A stretch of DNA of 64,000 nt from Bacteroides sp. Marseille-P3684 (GCF_900291465.1 NZ_LT985808.1:725363-789362), one strand, 5' to 3'. Counted from the stretch's first letter, positions 17,369-25,481 are shown. Numbers and translations: made by a program. The notes: generated by a model not told the origin, from the sequence alone.

Positions 17369-17384
17369 TGTAAATTATTGTTTT

Positions 17385-17642
17385 TCAAATCTTTTCAATG
17401 ATTAAATCCAATGAGTCTTCCTCAAGAGAGTTATACTCATCTAGATGGATGTGGGTTCCAATAGGAACCGATGTCTGAGCTAAGTTTAGCAAGTGGTTAG
17501 CAAGTGAAGTTAATCCATCAGCATTTGCCTTAATATATACGTCTCCGTCTTCACTTACTACCTTAATTTGGAAATCACCTTCCCATTTGAATACTATACC
17601 AGAATTTTCCGAATAGCTTGGGATATCTAATATAACTTTCAT
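17385..17642 (-). CDS. Imm32-like immunity protein
   Basis: 85 aa. The segment IKANADGLTSLANHLLNLAQ followed by GTHIHLDEYNSLEEDSLDLI and IEKI strongly resembles the Imm32 family, small proteins that protect against contact-dependent or polymorphic toxins. AT-rich and in the decayed island. Upstream on the same strand are a two-helix membrane protein and the 3' stub of a larger gene (18155-18274), which could be the remains of a cognate toxin gene. Family assignment is from remembered motif shape, not a search; toxin pairing is inference. Confidence 0.65.
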   Translation of the reverse strand: MKVILDIPSYSENSGIVFKWEGDFQIKVVSEDGDVYIKANADGLTSLANHLLNLAQTSVPIGTHIHLDEYNSLEEDSLDLIIEKI

Positions 17643-17720
17643 ATATCTAATCTGTTATGAATACATGATAATTTTGGTCAACCATCATTTTCCCTGGTTT
17701 GTTAGGATTCGGTTTCAAAT

Positions 17721-18158
17721 TTACTTAGTGGTCTTATTCTGATTACACTCCAATACTTGAGTTTTGGGACGAGCCTTGCTCCGCTTTACGCTTGGATCTA
17801 TCCAAAGCAAAAATGAAGACAAAAACAATAAAAAAGCCAAAGGAATTCCTTTGTCAGCACGCTGGTTACGACAAAATACTTTATCAAATAATGGATCATA
17901 ATGAAATGTTGTATCATTATATCCTATATTCAAATTTTCCCCACTACGAATATTTGTGAAGTATTCTTTTCCATGATATATAACTCGGGCTGTAGGATGA
18001 GTTCTTGAACCAGATTTAGGATATAACTGAATTATTTGGCAAGCAATGAAATTATGGTGGGAGGCAATAAAAGCCTCCCGCCTAATAGAAAAAGAGTAAT
18101 AGATCGCAAAAAGACCTAAGACTACATTAATCAAAGCAATCATCAATTTCCTTTTCAT
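17721..18158 (-). CDS. Two-helix membrane protein, unrecognised
   Basis: 145 aa. Hydrophobic segments lie at about residues 5-22 (LMIALINVVLGLFAIYYSF) and 104-119 (GIPLAFLLFLSSFLLWI), with an exported middle part (ARVIYHGKEYFTNIRSGENL) and a Lys-rich C-terminus. The ATG at 18158 overlaps the TGA of the upstream gene stub as ATGA, so both were translated as one operon. Proteins of this shape often occur beside polymorphic toxin genes as immunity or accessory factors, but no family was recognised. Confidence 0.6.
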   Translation of the reverse strand: MKRKLMIALINVVLGLFAIYYSFSIRREAFIASHHNFIACQIIQLYPKSGSRTHPTARVIYHGKEYFTNIRSGENLNIGYNDTTFHYDPLFDKVFCRNQRADKGIPLAFLLFLSSFLLWIDPSVKRSKARPKTQVLECNQNKTTK

Positions 18159-18274
18159 TCTCTTGTTTCTTTTTGAGTCTTGTTTCCAGCAACTTTTGAA
18201 ACTACTTGCTTTGTACCCTCACTTCCTTTCTCAAGAGATTCATTTAACCTGATTTCACTTTGAGCCTCCTTAAG
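18155..18274 (-). pseudogene. 3' stub of a gene cut by the IS982-family element
   Basis: On the minus strand the frame running out of the IS left end reads LKEAQSEIRLNESLEKGSEG, then TKQVVSKVAGNKTQKETRE and a stop (TGA at 18157-18155) overlapping the next start. It is charged and helical, like the tail of a large protein. Everything upstream is lost: the other side of the IS carries an unrelated frame on the opposite strand. With the immunity-like genes downstream it may be the end of a toxin or its carrier protein; this is inference. Confidence 0.5.
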
Positions 18275-18750
18275 TAACGTGAGTTCGATATAAGAGCTTA
18301 AATTAGTTGTTTGGAAATTAGGAACATAGCGATAAAAGCATTAAATTTATAGTGTCCAAGTATAACATTTAAGCGATTACCACTATGTTCTCAGAGGCTA
18401 AAGTTACGGAGATTTATTGTATGGCGGATGATTTTTGTAAGGAATTTGCTAAAGTGTAGAAAAAATAGATGGTTTAAGACAAGATCCATGTGCATAGGAA
18501 TATGCCGAATTGGATGAGTGATGCGGAAAAATTATATTAAGGAAACGCGCTTTGGTAGAAACAGTCAATGACGAGTGAAGAACATCGTCCAAATTGAACA
18601 CTTTAGACACCGTTTCTTCAATAACTTTATTGTCAACTCCTTCTCTGTTATAGCGGCATACTGTTTCTTTGAAAAGAAACTCGCCATTGATGTTTGTTTT
18701 GTCAAAGATGGGCAATTTGTCATGTTTTAATTTATATCGAACTCACGTTA
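18275..18750 (+). mobile_element. Internally deleted IS982-family element
   Basis: Perfect 19-base terminal inverted repeats TAACGTGAGTTCGATATAA lie at 18275-18293 and 18732-18750. CTTAAG flanks both sides (18269-18274 and 18752-18757), consistent with a target duplication. Inside, the + strand from 18385 reads MFSEAKVTEIYCMADDFCKE (IS982 transposase start), stops at 18459, and after a frame change HVHRNMPNWMSDAE follows. Near 18536 it jumps to the C-terminal part: KNIVQIEHFRHRFFNNFIVN, then IAAYCFFEKKLAIDV and a stop near 18730. The catalytic middle is missing, leaving a 476-bp non-autonomous copy. Confidence 0.8.
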
Positions 18751-18751
18751 T

Positions 18752-18877
18752 CTTAAGGATGTACTTCCTCAGGCTAAGACTTCTGTACAAAAGGAACGGA
18801 TGGTCGGAAATATTCTTGTAGATATGAAAGAAGCAGGGATAATCATTCTGAAGGGTAGAATATGGTATGTAAAATAG
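18752..18877 (+). pseudogene. 3' stub of a regulator or helicase-like gene
   Basis: The + frame LKDVLPQAKTSVQKERMVGN continues to ILVDMKEAGIIILKGRIWYV and a stop at 18877. The pattern 'LP-----QKE--VGN-L-----G-I' resembles the C-terminal winged-helix region of AlbA/divergent-AAA (RecG-like) DNA-binding proteins. The front part is absent because the IS lies immediately upstream. Assignment is tentative. Confidence 0.4.
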
Positions 18878-18893
18878 GCGTAAGAATTATATT

Positions 18894-18953
18894 TACGACT
18901 AAAAAGAACCAATTACGACTATGTACGACTAAATAGGACCAATTACGACTAAA
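18894..18953 (+). repeat. Two tandem 30-bp units
   Basis: Copies at 18894-18923 and 18924-18953 both begin TACGACTAAA and contain CCAATTACGACTA. Thirty bases equals ten codons, so this may be the relic of a repetitive protein tail following the stub at 18752-18877. Confidence 0.55.
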
Positions 18954-19014
18954 AGCAGTCAGCCTCTTTGTCTGTTTTAACCTAAAGATAACATAAGTTC
19001 CTAAGTTTTCGGAA

Positions 19015-19022
19015 TATCTTTG
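19015..19022 (+). promoter_or_regulatory. -7 box TATCTTTG before the small membrane protein
   Basis: TATCTTTG matches TAnnTTTG and lies about 32 bases before ATG 19054. No TTTG was found at the -33 distance. Confidence 0.45.
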
Positions 19023-19053
19023 TCTTCGGATTAACTAAAGATATGAATCAGTC

Positions 19054-19380
19054 ATGAGCAAGTTATGGAAAATGATTGTAGCAATCGTAGTTTTAGCGAG
19101 CGTTGCAGTCCTGTTGAACAGTTATGTCAATATCCCCGGTGTGAATTACGTCGTCTTTGTCCCTATCATTTTATCCCTCAGAATGTATACTGAACGGAAA
19201 GCCGTCTACAGGGAATGGCTCCTGGCAACCCTGTCGGCTGTCCTGTTTCTCCTCCTGTGCTATTGCATGGATGCAGAAAAGGCATTGGGTGCCTTCATCT
19301 GGGCGTTGGTCGGTGCTCTTGTCGCACTGGCGGGCATATTCGGTTATCGGTGTTTCTTCCGTAGACAGGAAGAGAAGTGA
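19054..19380 (+). CDS. Small multi-pass membrane protein, unrecognised
   Basis: 108 aa with about four hydrophobic segments: residues 6-24 (KMIVAIVVLASVAVLLNSY), 30-42 (NYVVFVPIILSLR), 54-71 (EWLLATLSAVLFLLLCYC) and 76-98 (ALGAFIWALVGALVALAGIF), ending RRQEEK. Base composition is that of the host rather than the AT-rich island. A -7 box is upstream. Downstream, 20 bases on, is the start of another gene that is cut by an IS remnant, so it may be the first gene of a broken operon. No family recognised. Confidence 0.6.
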   Translation: MSKLWKMIVAIVVLASVAVLLNSYVNIPGVNYVVFVPIILSLRMYTERKAVYREWLLATLSAVLFLLLCYCMDAEKALGAFIWALVGALVALAGIFGYRCFFRRQEEK

Positions 19381-19400
19381 CGGTACTCTCTCAAAATAAG

Positions 19401-19483
19401 ATGAATAGAATAATGAACATCAGACTCTTGCCACTTGTCCTCTGCCTCCTCCTTCTCCCCGGTCATCTCGTCGGGCAGAGCCG
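19401..19483 (+). pseudogene. 5' stub of a secreted-protein gene
   Basis: ATG 19401 gives MNRIMNIRLLPLVLCLLLLP then GHLVGQSR, an evident signal peptide with a cleavage-like VGQS site. The frame then runs into DNA matching the end of an IS982-family transposase gene (from about 19484). Only the signal peptide is left, so the mature protein cannot be named. Confidence 0.6.
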
Positions 19484-19579
19484 TCTGTTTTCTTTGAAAA
19501 GAAACCCGCCATTGACGTATGTTTTGGTCAATGACGGGCAACTTACTATGTCTTAATTTGTATCGGACTCACGTTATAA
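19484..19579 (+). mobile_element. Right-end remnant of a second IS982-family element
   Basis: The sequence parallels the last ~95 bases of the element at 18275-18750: VFFEKKPAIDV, then after a one-base shift VNDGQLTMS and a stop, then TATCGGACTCACGTTAT, a variant of the terminal repeat. No left end is present. It abuts the signal-peptide stub on one side and an interrupted minus-strand frame on the other, as expected after an IS-adjacent deletion. Confidence 0.7.
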
Positions 19580-19826
19580 TATGAACTACCAACGTTCTCG
19601 GCTTTTTGGAAAGGACAAGGTCTTTATGGACTTCTCCTTCTTTGCCATTGCCTTCAATATAAGGAAGTGAACTGTTGAACATAATGACATGGCTTGTCCA
19701 ATTGGTTCTTGCGACGGGTGATGATATGAACAGTTTTTCCATGTCCTCAATCGGCATCTGGTAAACGGCGGCTACTGTCTGGGATACATTCTGAATTTGT
19801 GCAAGAGGTTCTTGCATAAATGGCAT
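19580..19826 (-). pseudogene. 5' part of an unrecognised gene, interrupted by the IS end
   Basis: From ATG 19826 the minus strand reads MPFMQEPLAQIQNVSQTVAA and continues to KKPRTLVVH near 19580, after which the frame enters the IS terminal repeat and stops at 19569. It begins 17 bases after the stop of the TonB-dependent receptor gene and was probably its operon partner. Such receptors are often paired with GLPGLI-type proteins, but no clear signature of that family is visible here. Confidence 0.45.
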
Positions 19827-19843
19827 ATTCCACGTCCTTGCTC

Positions 19844-22213
19844 CTATTTCAATCTTCCACCATCTCCCGCACCGACAGCTTTCCGCACTTTTGCCCATTG
19901 GTTTCCCCATTTGAGGACATAGCGCAGGCTGATGCCTATCTTGTGAGGGGAGTAATCGGAGTCATAGTTGTTCACAACGCCGGCTGTATGGATGCGTCCG
20001 GTCAGTTCCGGGCTGTAACCATAGTCGATGGTAGCTGTCAGACGGTCCTTCAAGAACGATTTGCTTAGCGAAGCCGAGATGTTCAGTGCACGTCCCGTGT
20101 CCAGATGGATGCCTTCTGTCGGAGAAACATAAAACAGATTGGTGTTCAGGTTGAGTCCCCAGGGCAGGTTGTTCGTCGATGACAAGGTGATGTTCCAGTT
20201 TTTTGCCCGATGATTTTGTGACTGATAGGATGTCGTCACATACATGCGGTTCACCGTGGCGTTGACCATCCACTTGGGCGAGATGAACTGTACGGCACTC
20301 AACCCGATGACCCAGAACTTGTCCTTTCCTCCATTCTCGTAGGTCGAATAGTAGATATCACGTCCTTCCTCCTTCGAATAGAGCAGCTGGAACAGGGGCG
20401 ACTCGGCATACGTCACCGACAGGGAATAGTTGCCAAAGAGTGACAGGATGCCCGTCACTTCGTTGCCGCACATGGGCTTCAGGTAGGGGTTGCCCTTGGA
20501 GTAGCTGTATTCGTTGCTCCACGTCGTTCCCGGATTGAGCATGTTCATGAAGGGGAACTGGATCTTGCGGGCGTACGACAGGTTGATGTTGTGCCCTTTC
20601 ATGGGATTGATGGTATAATTCAGACGCACGTTTGGGAAAAAATTGCGATAGTAACTCGTGTAGTTTGCTTCCGGTGCCAACGTTGAGTTCGGCGAAATCC
20701 TGGTAAACTCATAGCGCAGTCCCAACGATGCGCTGAAGTTCTTGATCATGAAGTCATAGCTCCCGTACATGCCCAACGTCTGCTCCTTGTAGGTGTACAC
20801 GTCGTCGTAGGTGCCATAAGGGGATTCCCTGCCATCTTCCATCAGGAGGTTGTCGGTGTGGCTGTCATTGTCCCAGTTGGAAAATGCCACTCCTGCCTTC
20901 AACTTGCCTTGCAACGCCTGGAAACGTTGTTCGAAGTCCAACTTGGTATAGAGGGATGCATAGTCGCTGGAAGCGGCTTCCGTGCTGCTCCACAGGTCGG
21001 TATTTCCCTCCCGCCAGCGTCTGCTGTCGTCCGAAGAATGTGAATCGGAGTAAGACCCTGCGAAGGCCAGTTCACCCGTTTTCCACGTATGCACATAGTC
21101 TATGGAGACGGAAGCCCGCCGGCTGTCGCTGTCCGACAATCCGAGGTTGTGTTCTTCTCCCGTTACCACATCGTTCTGCAAGTTTTGAATCCGGGAAGAC
21201 GATTCATATTCGGATTTGTATCCGTGATAGCCGACTTCCAACGTCAGGATGTCATCGGGTGTAAGGTCGTAGCCCGCTCCCACGGTGTATGCCGGAGCCG
21301 GCTTTTGCCTCATGACGGAGCTTGACCATTCCTGCTTCCCCGCTCCGGAATCGGTAAACAAGGTCTTGCTTTCACTGTTGCCCTTATTCTTGTTTGCCAC
21401 CATGGATGCTTCTCCGTAGACAGACCATTTGCCGCTGCGTTGCTGTACGATCAGCGATGGATTGCCGTAAGTCTGACTTTGCTTGTTATAGCTTCCCGAA
21501 TCCCTCATGGACAGCATGCCTCCGTCTTCAATCTTCGTCGTGATGATTTTCAGTACGACGGTGCCGCCTATCGCCGCGCTCTCGTTTGCCCCGGCAGAAG
21601 TAATGACTTGAATTTCCTTCACATTCTTGCCGTGGTAGTTCTGGAGATAGTTCAGGAGGTCTTTTCCCGTGAGTTTGATTTCCCTGCGGTTGATGTACAC
21701 CTTTCCCACCATCTTTCCGTAAATCTTCAGATTGTCTTTCTCCCTCATGGCACCGGGCAGGAAGAGGAGTATCCGGTCCAAATCCTGCTGCTTGAAAAGC
21801 GCGTTGTTTTCCACATTCAGCTTATACCCTTCCACATTGTACGTCAGGCTACGTCCCACGACGGTAAATTCTTTCAATGCCGTGGCACTCTCCACCAGCC
21901 GGATATCATTCACCGACATGGATTGGCGGGCTTCCACGTGTGACGTGAACGGTTGGTAGCCCAGGTAGGAGACACGCAGTTCGTAGGTGTCAGGAGACAA
22001 CTGCACCGTGAACGTGCCTTTTGCATCCGTTACTGCTTTTATTACCGCGGTTGTATCCATCAGGTTCCGGAACACGACATTTGCACCCGGTAACACCTTG
22101 GCACCTTGGTCTGTCACTCTCCCCGATACTTCCACTTGTCCGGGACTCTCTCTCAGCACCTGCGCCACCAGTGACAGCGGAAGCAGGATAAAAATCAGTA
22201 ACGCCTTTCTCAT
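19844..22213 (-). CDS. TonB-dependent receptor with outer-membrane beta-barrel domain
   Basis: 789 aa. Signal peptide (MRKALLIFILLPLSLVAQ), carboxypeptidase-regulatory-like domain (SGRVTDQGAKVLPGANVVF, about 30-110), plug-like region (LLFLPGAMREKDNLKIYG and NGG-like turn AAIGGTVVLKI), then a long barrel with alternating aromatic strands ending LRYVLKWGNQW. This is the shorter receptor class without a SusD partner (OMP_b-brl_2 type). Predicted outer-membrane location; ligand unknown. The gene that follows on the same strand is interrupted by an IS remnant. A TPR-type membrane regulator is encoded just upstream on the same strand and might control it. Confidence 0.88.
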   Translation of the reverse strand: MRKALLIFILLPLSLVAQVLRESPGQVEVSGRVTDQGAKVLPGANVVFRNLMDTTAVIKAVTDAKGTFTVQLSPDTYELRVSYLGYQPFTSHVEARQSMSVNDIRLVESATALKEFTVVGRSLTYNVEGYKLNVENNALFKQQDLDRILLFLPGAMREKDNLKIYGKMVGKVYINRREIKLTGKDLLNYLQNYHGKNVKEIQVITSAGANESAAIGGTVVLKIITTKIEDGGMLSMRDSGSYNKQSQTYGNPSLIVQQRSGKWSVYGEASMVANKNKGNSESKTLFTDSGAGKQEWSSSVMRQKPAPAYTVGAGYDLTPDDILTLEVGYHGYKSEYESSSRIQNLQNDVVTGEEHNLGLSDSDSRRASVSIDYVHTWKTGELAFAGSYSDSHSSDDSRRWREGNTDLWSSTEAASSDYASLYTKLDFEQRFQALQGKLKAGVAFSNWDNDSHTDNLLMEDGRESPYGTYDDVYTYKEQTLGMYGSYDFMIKNFSASLGLRYEFTRISPNSTLAPEANYTSYYRNFFPNVRLNYTINPMKGHNINLSYARKIQFPFMNMLNPGTTWSNEYSYSKGNPYLKPMCGNEVTGILSLFGNYSLSVTYAESPLFQLLYSKEEGRDIYYSTYENGGKDKFWVIGLSAVQFISPKWMVNATVNRMYVTTSYQSQNHRAKNWNITLSSTNNLPWGLNLNTNLFYVSPTEGIHLDTGRALNISASLSKSFLKDRLTATIDYGYSPELTGRIHTAGVVNNYDSDYSPHKIGISLRYVLKWGNQWAKVRKAVGAGDGGRLK

Positions 22214-22390
22214 AACGCTTTTTTTATACAGATTGAATCAGGTCCTTTTCTCTCATCCACACATTGCTCTCTTTATTTATAGTACGTTTGAGAAAAATTT
22301 TCGGGCACCAGTATGGTGCTTTTTCTTTACTCGTGAAACATTATTTAACGGATTATCGAGAGAGGGTGATTGGCTTTTGCCTTCGCCAAC

Positions 22391-23701
22391 TCATTCCCTG
22401 TCAGCTGAAGCCGGACGCATGCCGGACCTGCCCACAGACGCCACACCCAGGTATTCGTCGAGCGAGCCTTCCAGCTCCATCTTCTGACGCAGACGCTGCT
22501 TGCGTTGCGACACACTGCCCTTGCCGATGCCGAAGATGAGAGCCGTCAGGTCGAGCGGCATCTCCATCTTCACGAGGCAGCAGAGGCGGATGTCGTCCTC
22601 CTTCAGGAAGGGGAATGTCGTGCGCAGCCGTCCGGTGAAGCCCGGGAAGCAGGCGTCGGTGTTCGCATAGATGGTCTGCCACTCCTTCTCCCCCATGCGC
22701 ACCTTTCCTTCGCGCAGGCTGTCGTATGCCATGGGCAGCGTCAGCTGGTTCAGCTGACGGTAGTAATCCATCCGGAGTTGTTCGCGGTCCATCCGTTCCT
22801 GCTCGCGCCGGGTCTGCTCGGCGAGCAGGCGGTTTTCCGCCACCAGACGGCGACGGCGGTCGTAGAAGTAAATCGTCAGGAGCACCGCCATCACAGCCAG
22901 CATCACTGCCAGGGTGCGGTAGAGCGCACGTCCGCGCAACACCACCTTGTACTCGGCACGGTCGGCGTCCTTGCGCCAGCGTCGGTAGTCGGAGAGGAGC
23001 TGCAGCTGTCCTGCCAGTTGCTCCTGCCGGTTGGCGCAGGCAGAGTCTTTCGCTTCCGTCAGCTGACGGACGGACGGCTGCACGGTGCGGACATTGCCTT
23101 CGAGACATGCCAGACGCCGGAGTCCGTCGGCAACATAGTCCCCCTTGCCCAACCGCCGGGCGTAGATGAGTGCCTCGCGGAGGCAGTCCCGTTCCCGGTC
23201 GGGCAGTCCGTTCTCGCGGTAGAGGAATGCGAGGCGTTCGTGTACCCGGTAGGCGAACTCGTTATCGTCGGGCATGGATGTCCCGTATGCCTTGGCATCC
23301 AGGAGAGCGTCCACCGCTCCGAGCCAGTTGCCGCGGGCACGCTCGATGCGTCCGCTGAGCAGATAGAGATGAGCGATGCGCACGGAGTCGCGTGTGAAGA
23401 AGTCAAAGTAGCGGAGGGATTGCCGGCAGAGGGAGTCGGCGAGGTCATTCTCTCCCCGTTCGAGGAGGTTCCCGGCAGCAATCTTGTTGCGCAGTGCCTT
23501 CCCTTTGCCCGAAAGGAACGACCGTTCGAAGGCTTGCAGCTGCAACCGGCACGAGTCTGTCGTCAGGTCGGACTGCCGTCTTTCCAGCTCCGCCAACCGT
23601 CCGTAGTTCCGTTGCTGCACGAGGGCACACACCGCCCACACTGCCGCCACGAGGAGCAGTACACTCCCCACGTATGTGTATACACACCTGCGTAACTTCA
23701 T
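22391..23701 (-). CDS. TPR-containing membrane regulator with C-terminal HTH
   Basis: 436 aa from ATG 23701 (MKLRRCVYTYVGSVLLLVAA), chosen because a hydrophobic segment follows at once; the longer frame to 23779 adds an uncharacteristic leader. TPR-like helices fill about residues 50-240, a second membrane segment lies near 275-295 (LAVMLAVMAVLLTIYFYD), then a coiled coil (RLLAEQTRREQERMDREQLR), and a C-terminal domain with DDIRLCCLVKMEMPLDLTAL and FGIGKGSVSQRKQRLRQKM that resembles a LuxR-type helix-turn-helix. This architecture is common in Bacteroidetes and probably senses envelope signals. Target genes are not known; the neighbouring receptor or barrels are candidates. Confidence 0.75.
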   Translation of the reverse strand: MKLRRCVYTYVGSVLLLVAAVWAVCALVQQRNYGRLAELERRQSDLTTDSCRLQLQAFERSFLSGKGKALRNKIAAGNLLERGENDLADSLCRQSLRYFDFFTRDSVRIAHLYLLSGRIERARGNWLGAVDALLDAKAYGTSMPDDNEFAYRVHERLAFLYRENGLPDRERDCLREALIYARRLGKGDYVADGLRRLACLEGNVRTVQPSVRQLTEAKDSACANRQEQLAGQLQLLSDYRRWRKDADRAEYKVVLRGRALYRTLAVMLAVMAVLLTIYFYDRRRRLVAENRLLAEQTRREQERMDREQLRMDYYRQLNQLTLPMAYDSLREGKVRMGEKEWQTIYANTDACFPGFTGRLRTTFPFLKEDDIRLCCLVKMEMPLDLTALIFGIGKGSVSQRKQRLRQKMELEGSLDEYLGVASVGRSGMRPASADRE

Positions 23702-23822
23702 AAGATATACGTCCTTTCGGGCAAAGGAAGGCAGAAAAGGGGAGATATGCAAGAAACGGAAGGGGGAATCTTGGGGCAACGGACAATTGTTCGGCAGTGT
23801 GGGAGACGGAGGTGCGCCGCGG

Positions 23823-24509
23823 TCAGAACATGTAGCCCACGGAGACGGTGAAGTTGTTGTTGCCGCTTCCCATGCCCCCTCGCATGTTGTTCATCAAGCC
23901 GAAGTCGTAGGCGGCACCGATGCGGAGGTGGTCGGCAATCTCTGCTCCCAGCCGCACGCCCAATCCCCAGTCGAAGCGGCGCATCACGTGGAAGACATTC
24001 TCAGACAGCTTCGTTCCGGTGACGGGGTCCGTGTATTTCAGCTTGCCGGAGAGTCCGAATGAAACGTATGGTCCGGCATCGGCATAAATGGCAAGTCCCC
24101 TGGCGACTGCCCAACGGTAGCCGATGTGGATGGGCAGGTGGAGGGAATAGACATCCCAGTAGGGATGGGAATAGGCGGAAGGGTCCATTGTGCCGTGTCC
24201 GGGGAAGCGCAAGGCGTCGATGGCATAGCCTGCCTGACCGTCCTTCCACCCGAGTTTCAGCAGTCCCGGTTCGGCATCGAGGTACATCCGGCTCGGGGCG
24301 TCGGTGAAGGAGAGTTCGGCGCGTGCGGCGAAGTTGAAGCCGTAGCGTCCGCGGTCATCGGAGAGGTTCAGCGTATGGGCGTTGTAGCCGTTCAGTCCGG
24401 CCATGATGCCCCAACGGAGGTACATGTTCCTGTTGTCTTGTGCCTTGAGCGGCAGGGAGCAGATTGCCAGCAGGCAACACAGCCCGAAGAGTAGTCTGAT
24501 TCGTTTCAT
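23823..24509 (-). CDS. Outer-membrane beta-barrel (porin-like) protein, copy 1
   Basis: 228 aa from ATG 24509 (MKRIRLLFGLCCLLAICSLP), where the signal peptide begins; the frame upstream to 24629 is spacer. After cleavage near LKAQ, the body has repeated amphipathic strands (YGFNFAARAELSFTD, RFDWGLGVRLGAEI, FTVSVGYMF) typical of small PF13568-type barrels. It is a paralogue of the protein at 24802-25440, encoded divergently; both share SFTDAPSRMYLDAE and RFDWGLGVRLG. Function unknown; likely outer membrane. Confidence 0.8.
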   Translation of the reverse strand: MKRIRLLFGLCCLLAICSLPLKAQDNRNMYLRWGIMAGLNGYNAHTLNLSDDRGRYGFNFAARAELSFTDAPSRMYLDAEPGLLKLGWKDGQAGYAIDALRFPGHGTMDPSAYSHPYWDVYSLHLPIHIGYRWAVARGLAIYADAGPYVSFGLSGKLKYTDPVTGTKLSENVFHVMRRFDWGLGVRLGAEIADHLRIGAAYDFGLMNNMRGGMGSGNNNFTVSVGYMF

Positions 24510-24581
24510 AAGTCTGGTAGGTTTGGTAGGTTCGACAATGCGTCCTCCTCTTCTGCCGGCGATGGAAGCGGAGGACGGCGG

Positions 24582-24777
24582 CAAAGATAGGCGCCCTTTC
24601 CGCAGCCTCCTTCCTTTCGCGATATACATTTCAGACCGCTTGTTGTATATCCGGTACGACGTTGTCGGTCAATGTATTGCCTTCGCCTTGTATATCCCTC
24701 CCGTCCGTCTGTCTGATATACATTTGTCAGATTTCCCGCTTTTCCTGCCGTCCGTCCGGAAACAATCCCTACCTTTA
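24582..24777. promoter_or_regulatory. Divergent promoter region with four GATATAC/GTATATC sites
   Basis: Between the divergent barrel genes (gap 24510-24801), GATATAC occurs at 24621-24627 and 24715-24721, and its reverse complement GTATATC at 24645-24651 and 24690-24696, a symmetric outside-inside arrangement. A minus-strand -7 box TATCTTTG is at 24582-24589 and a + strand near-match TACCTTTA at 24770-24777. The sites lie between the two promoters, where a shared regulator could act on both genes. Confidence 0.5.
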
Positions 24778-24801
24778 TCAGCGGTTTAAGTCTTCAAGTC
24801 T

Positions 24802-25440
24802 ATGAAACGAACAGTCAGTCTCTTCGGAGTGTGCTGCCTCTTGGTAGCCTGGTCCCTGTCCGCCGTGGCACAGGGCAATCATCGAGCGGCCTTACGCTGG
24901 GGCATTACGGCAGGTATCAACGGATTTGATGCCGGCATCCTCGAGCTCTCCCGCGGACGCGGTCTCCACTCTTTCAACTTTGCGGGACGTGTCGAACTCT
25001 CCTTTACCGACGCACCAAGCCGGATGTACCTCGATGCCGAGCTGGGGCTGTCGGACCTCGCATGGAAGTTCGATGAACCGAGCGGGGAACCCCGCCGCAT
25101 CACTTCCCGCAACTATTACCTCCATCTGCCCCTGCACATCGGCTACCATGGGGACATCGAGCGGGTGTGTGCCATCTTCGCCGACTTCGGTCCCTACTTC
25201 GCATACGGGCTGTTCGGTGAGAGCGTCTATCGTGCCCCGGCGGAGCATACCCGGATACAATGGAGCTCTTTCGACGAGACGGACCGCTTCGACTGGGGAC
25301 TGGGTGTGCGCCTGGGGGTCGAGGTGCTCGACCACTTCCGCCTCGGTGCCGCCTATGACTATGGGGTGAGGGTGATTACATGTTACTATAGCAAGATGCA
25401 TAACGGCAACCTGACGCTCTTCGTGGGCTATACCTTCTGA
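24802..25440 (+). CDS. Outer-membrane beta-barrel (porin-like) protein, copy 2
   Basis: 212 aa. Signal peptide MKRTVSLFGVCCLLVAWSLS with cleavage near AVAQ; then barrel-type strands (LHSFNFAGRVELSFTD, RFDWGLGVRLGVEVL, LTLFVGYTF). Diverges from its paralogue at 23823-24509, with which it shares many blocks, so the pair arose by duplication with inversion. Followed by a hairpin terminator shared with the convergent miaB. Likely an outer-membrane protein of unknown cargo. Confidence 0.8.
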   Translation: MKRTVSLFGVCCLLVAWSLSAVAQGNHRAALRWGITAGINGFDAGILELSRGRGLHSFNFAGRVELSFTDAPSRMYLDAELGLSDLAWKFDEPSGEPRRITSRNYYLHLPLHIGYHGDIERVCAIFADFGPYFAYGLFGESVYRAPAEHTRIQWSSFDETDRFDWGLGVRLGVEVLDHFRLGAAYDYGVRVITCYYSKMHNGNLTLFVGYTF

Positions 25441-25481
25441 CTGTGCGTCGGCGGACAACTCCCGTCCGGATATAAAAACAA

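Larger units (their letters stand above)
15720..19580. mobile_element. Decayed integrated mobilizable island
   Basis: The region is markedly more AT-rich than both flanks and begins exactly where the response-regulator gene is cut. It contains an excisionase-like helix-turn-helix gene, iterons, an oriT-like inverted repeat, a MobC-type gene with no relaxase, immunity-like genes, one internally deleted IS982-family element, the end of another, and several gene fragments. No intact integrase or relaxase is present, so it should not move by itself. The right limit is set at the second IS982 remnant; the GC-rich gene at 19054-19380 inside this span may be host DNA, so the true border could be near 18.96 kb. 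Confidence 0.65.

Noticed and set aside
18449-18715. Minus-strand frame of 88 aa inside the AT-rich island
   Set aside because: The + strand of the same bases encodes the N- and C-terminal parts of an IS982-family transposase between perfect terminal repeats, which explains the region.
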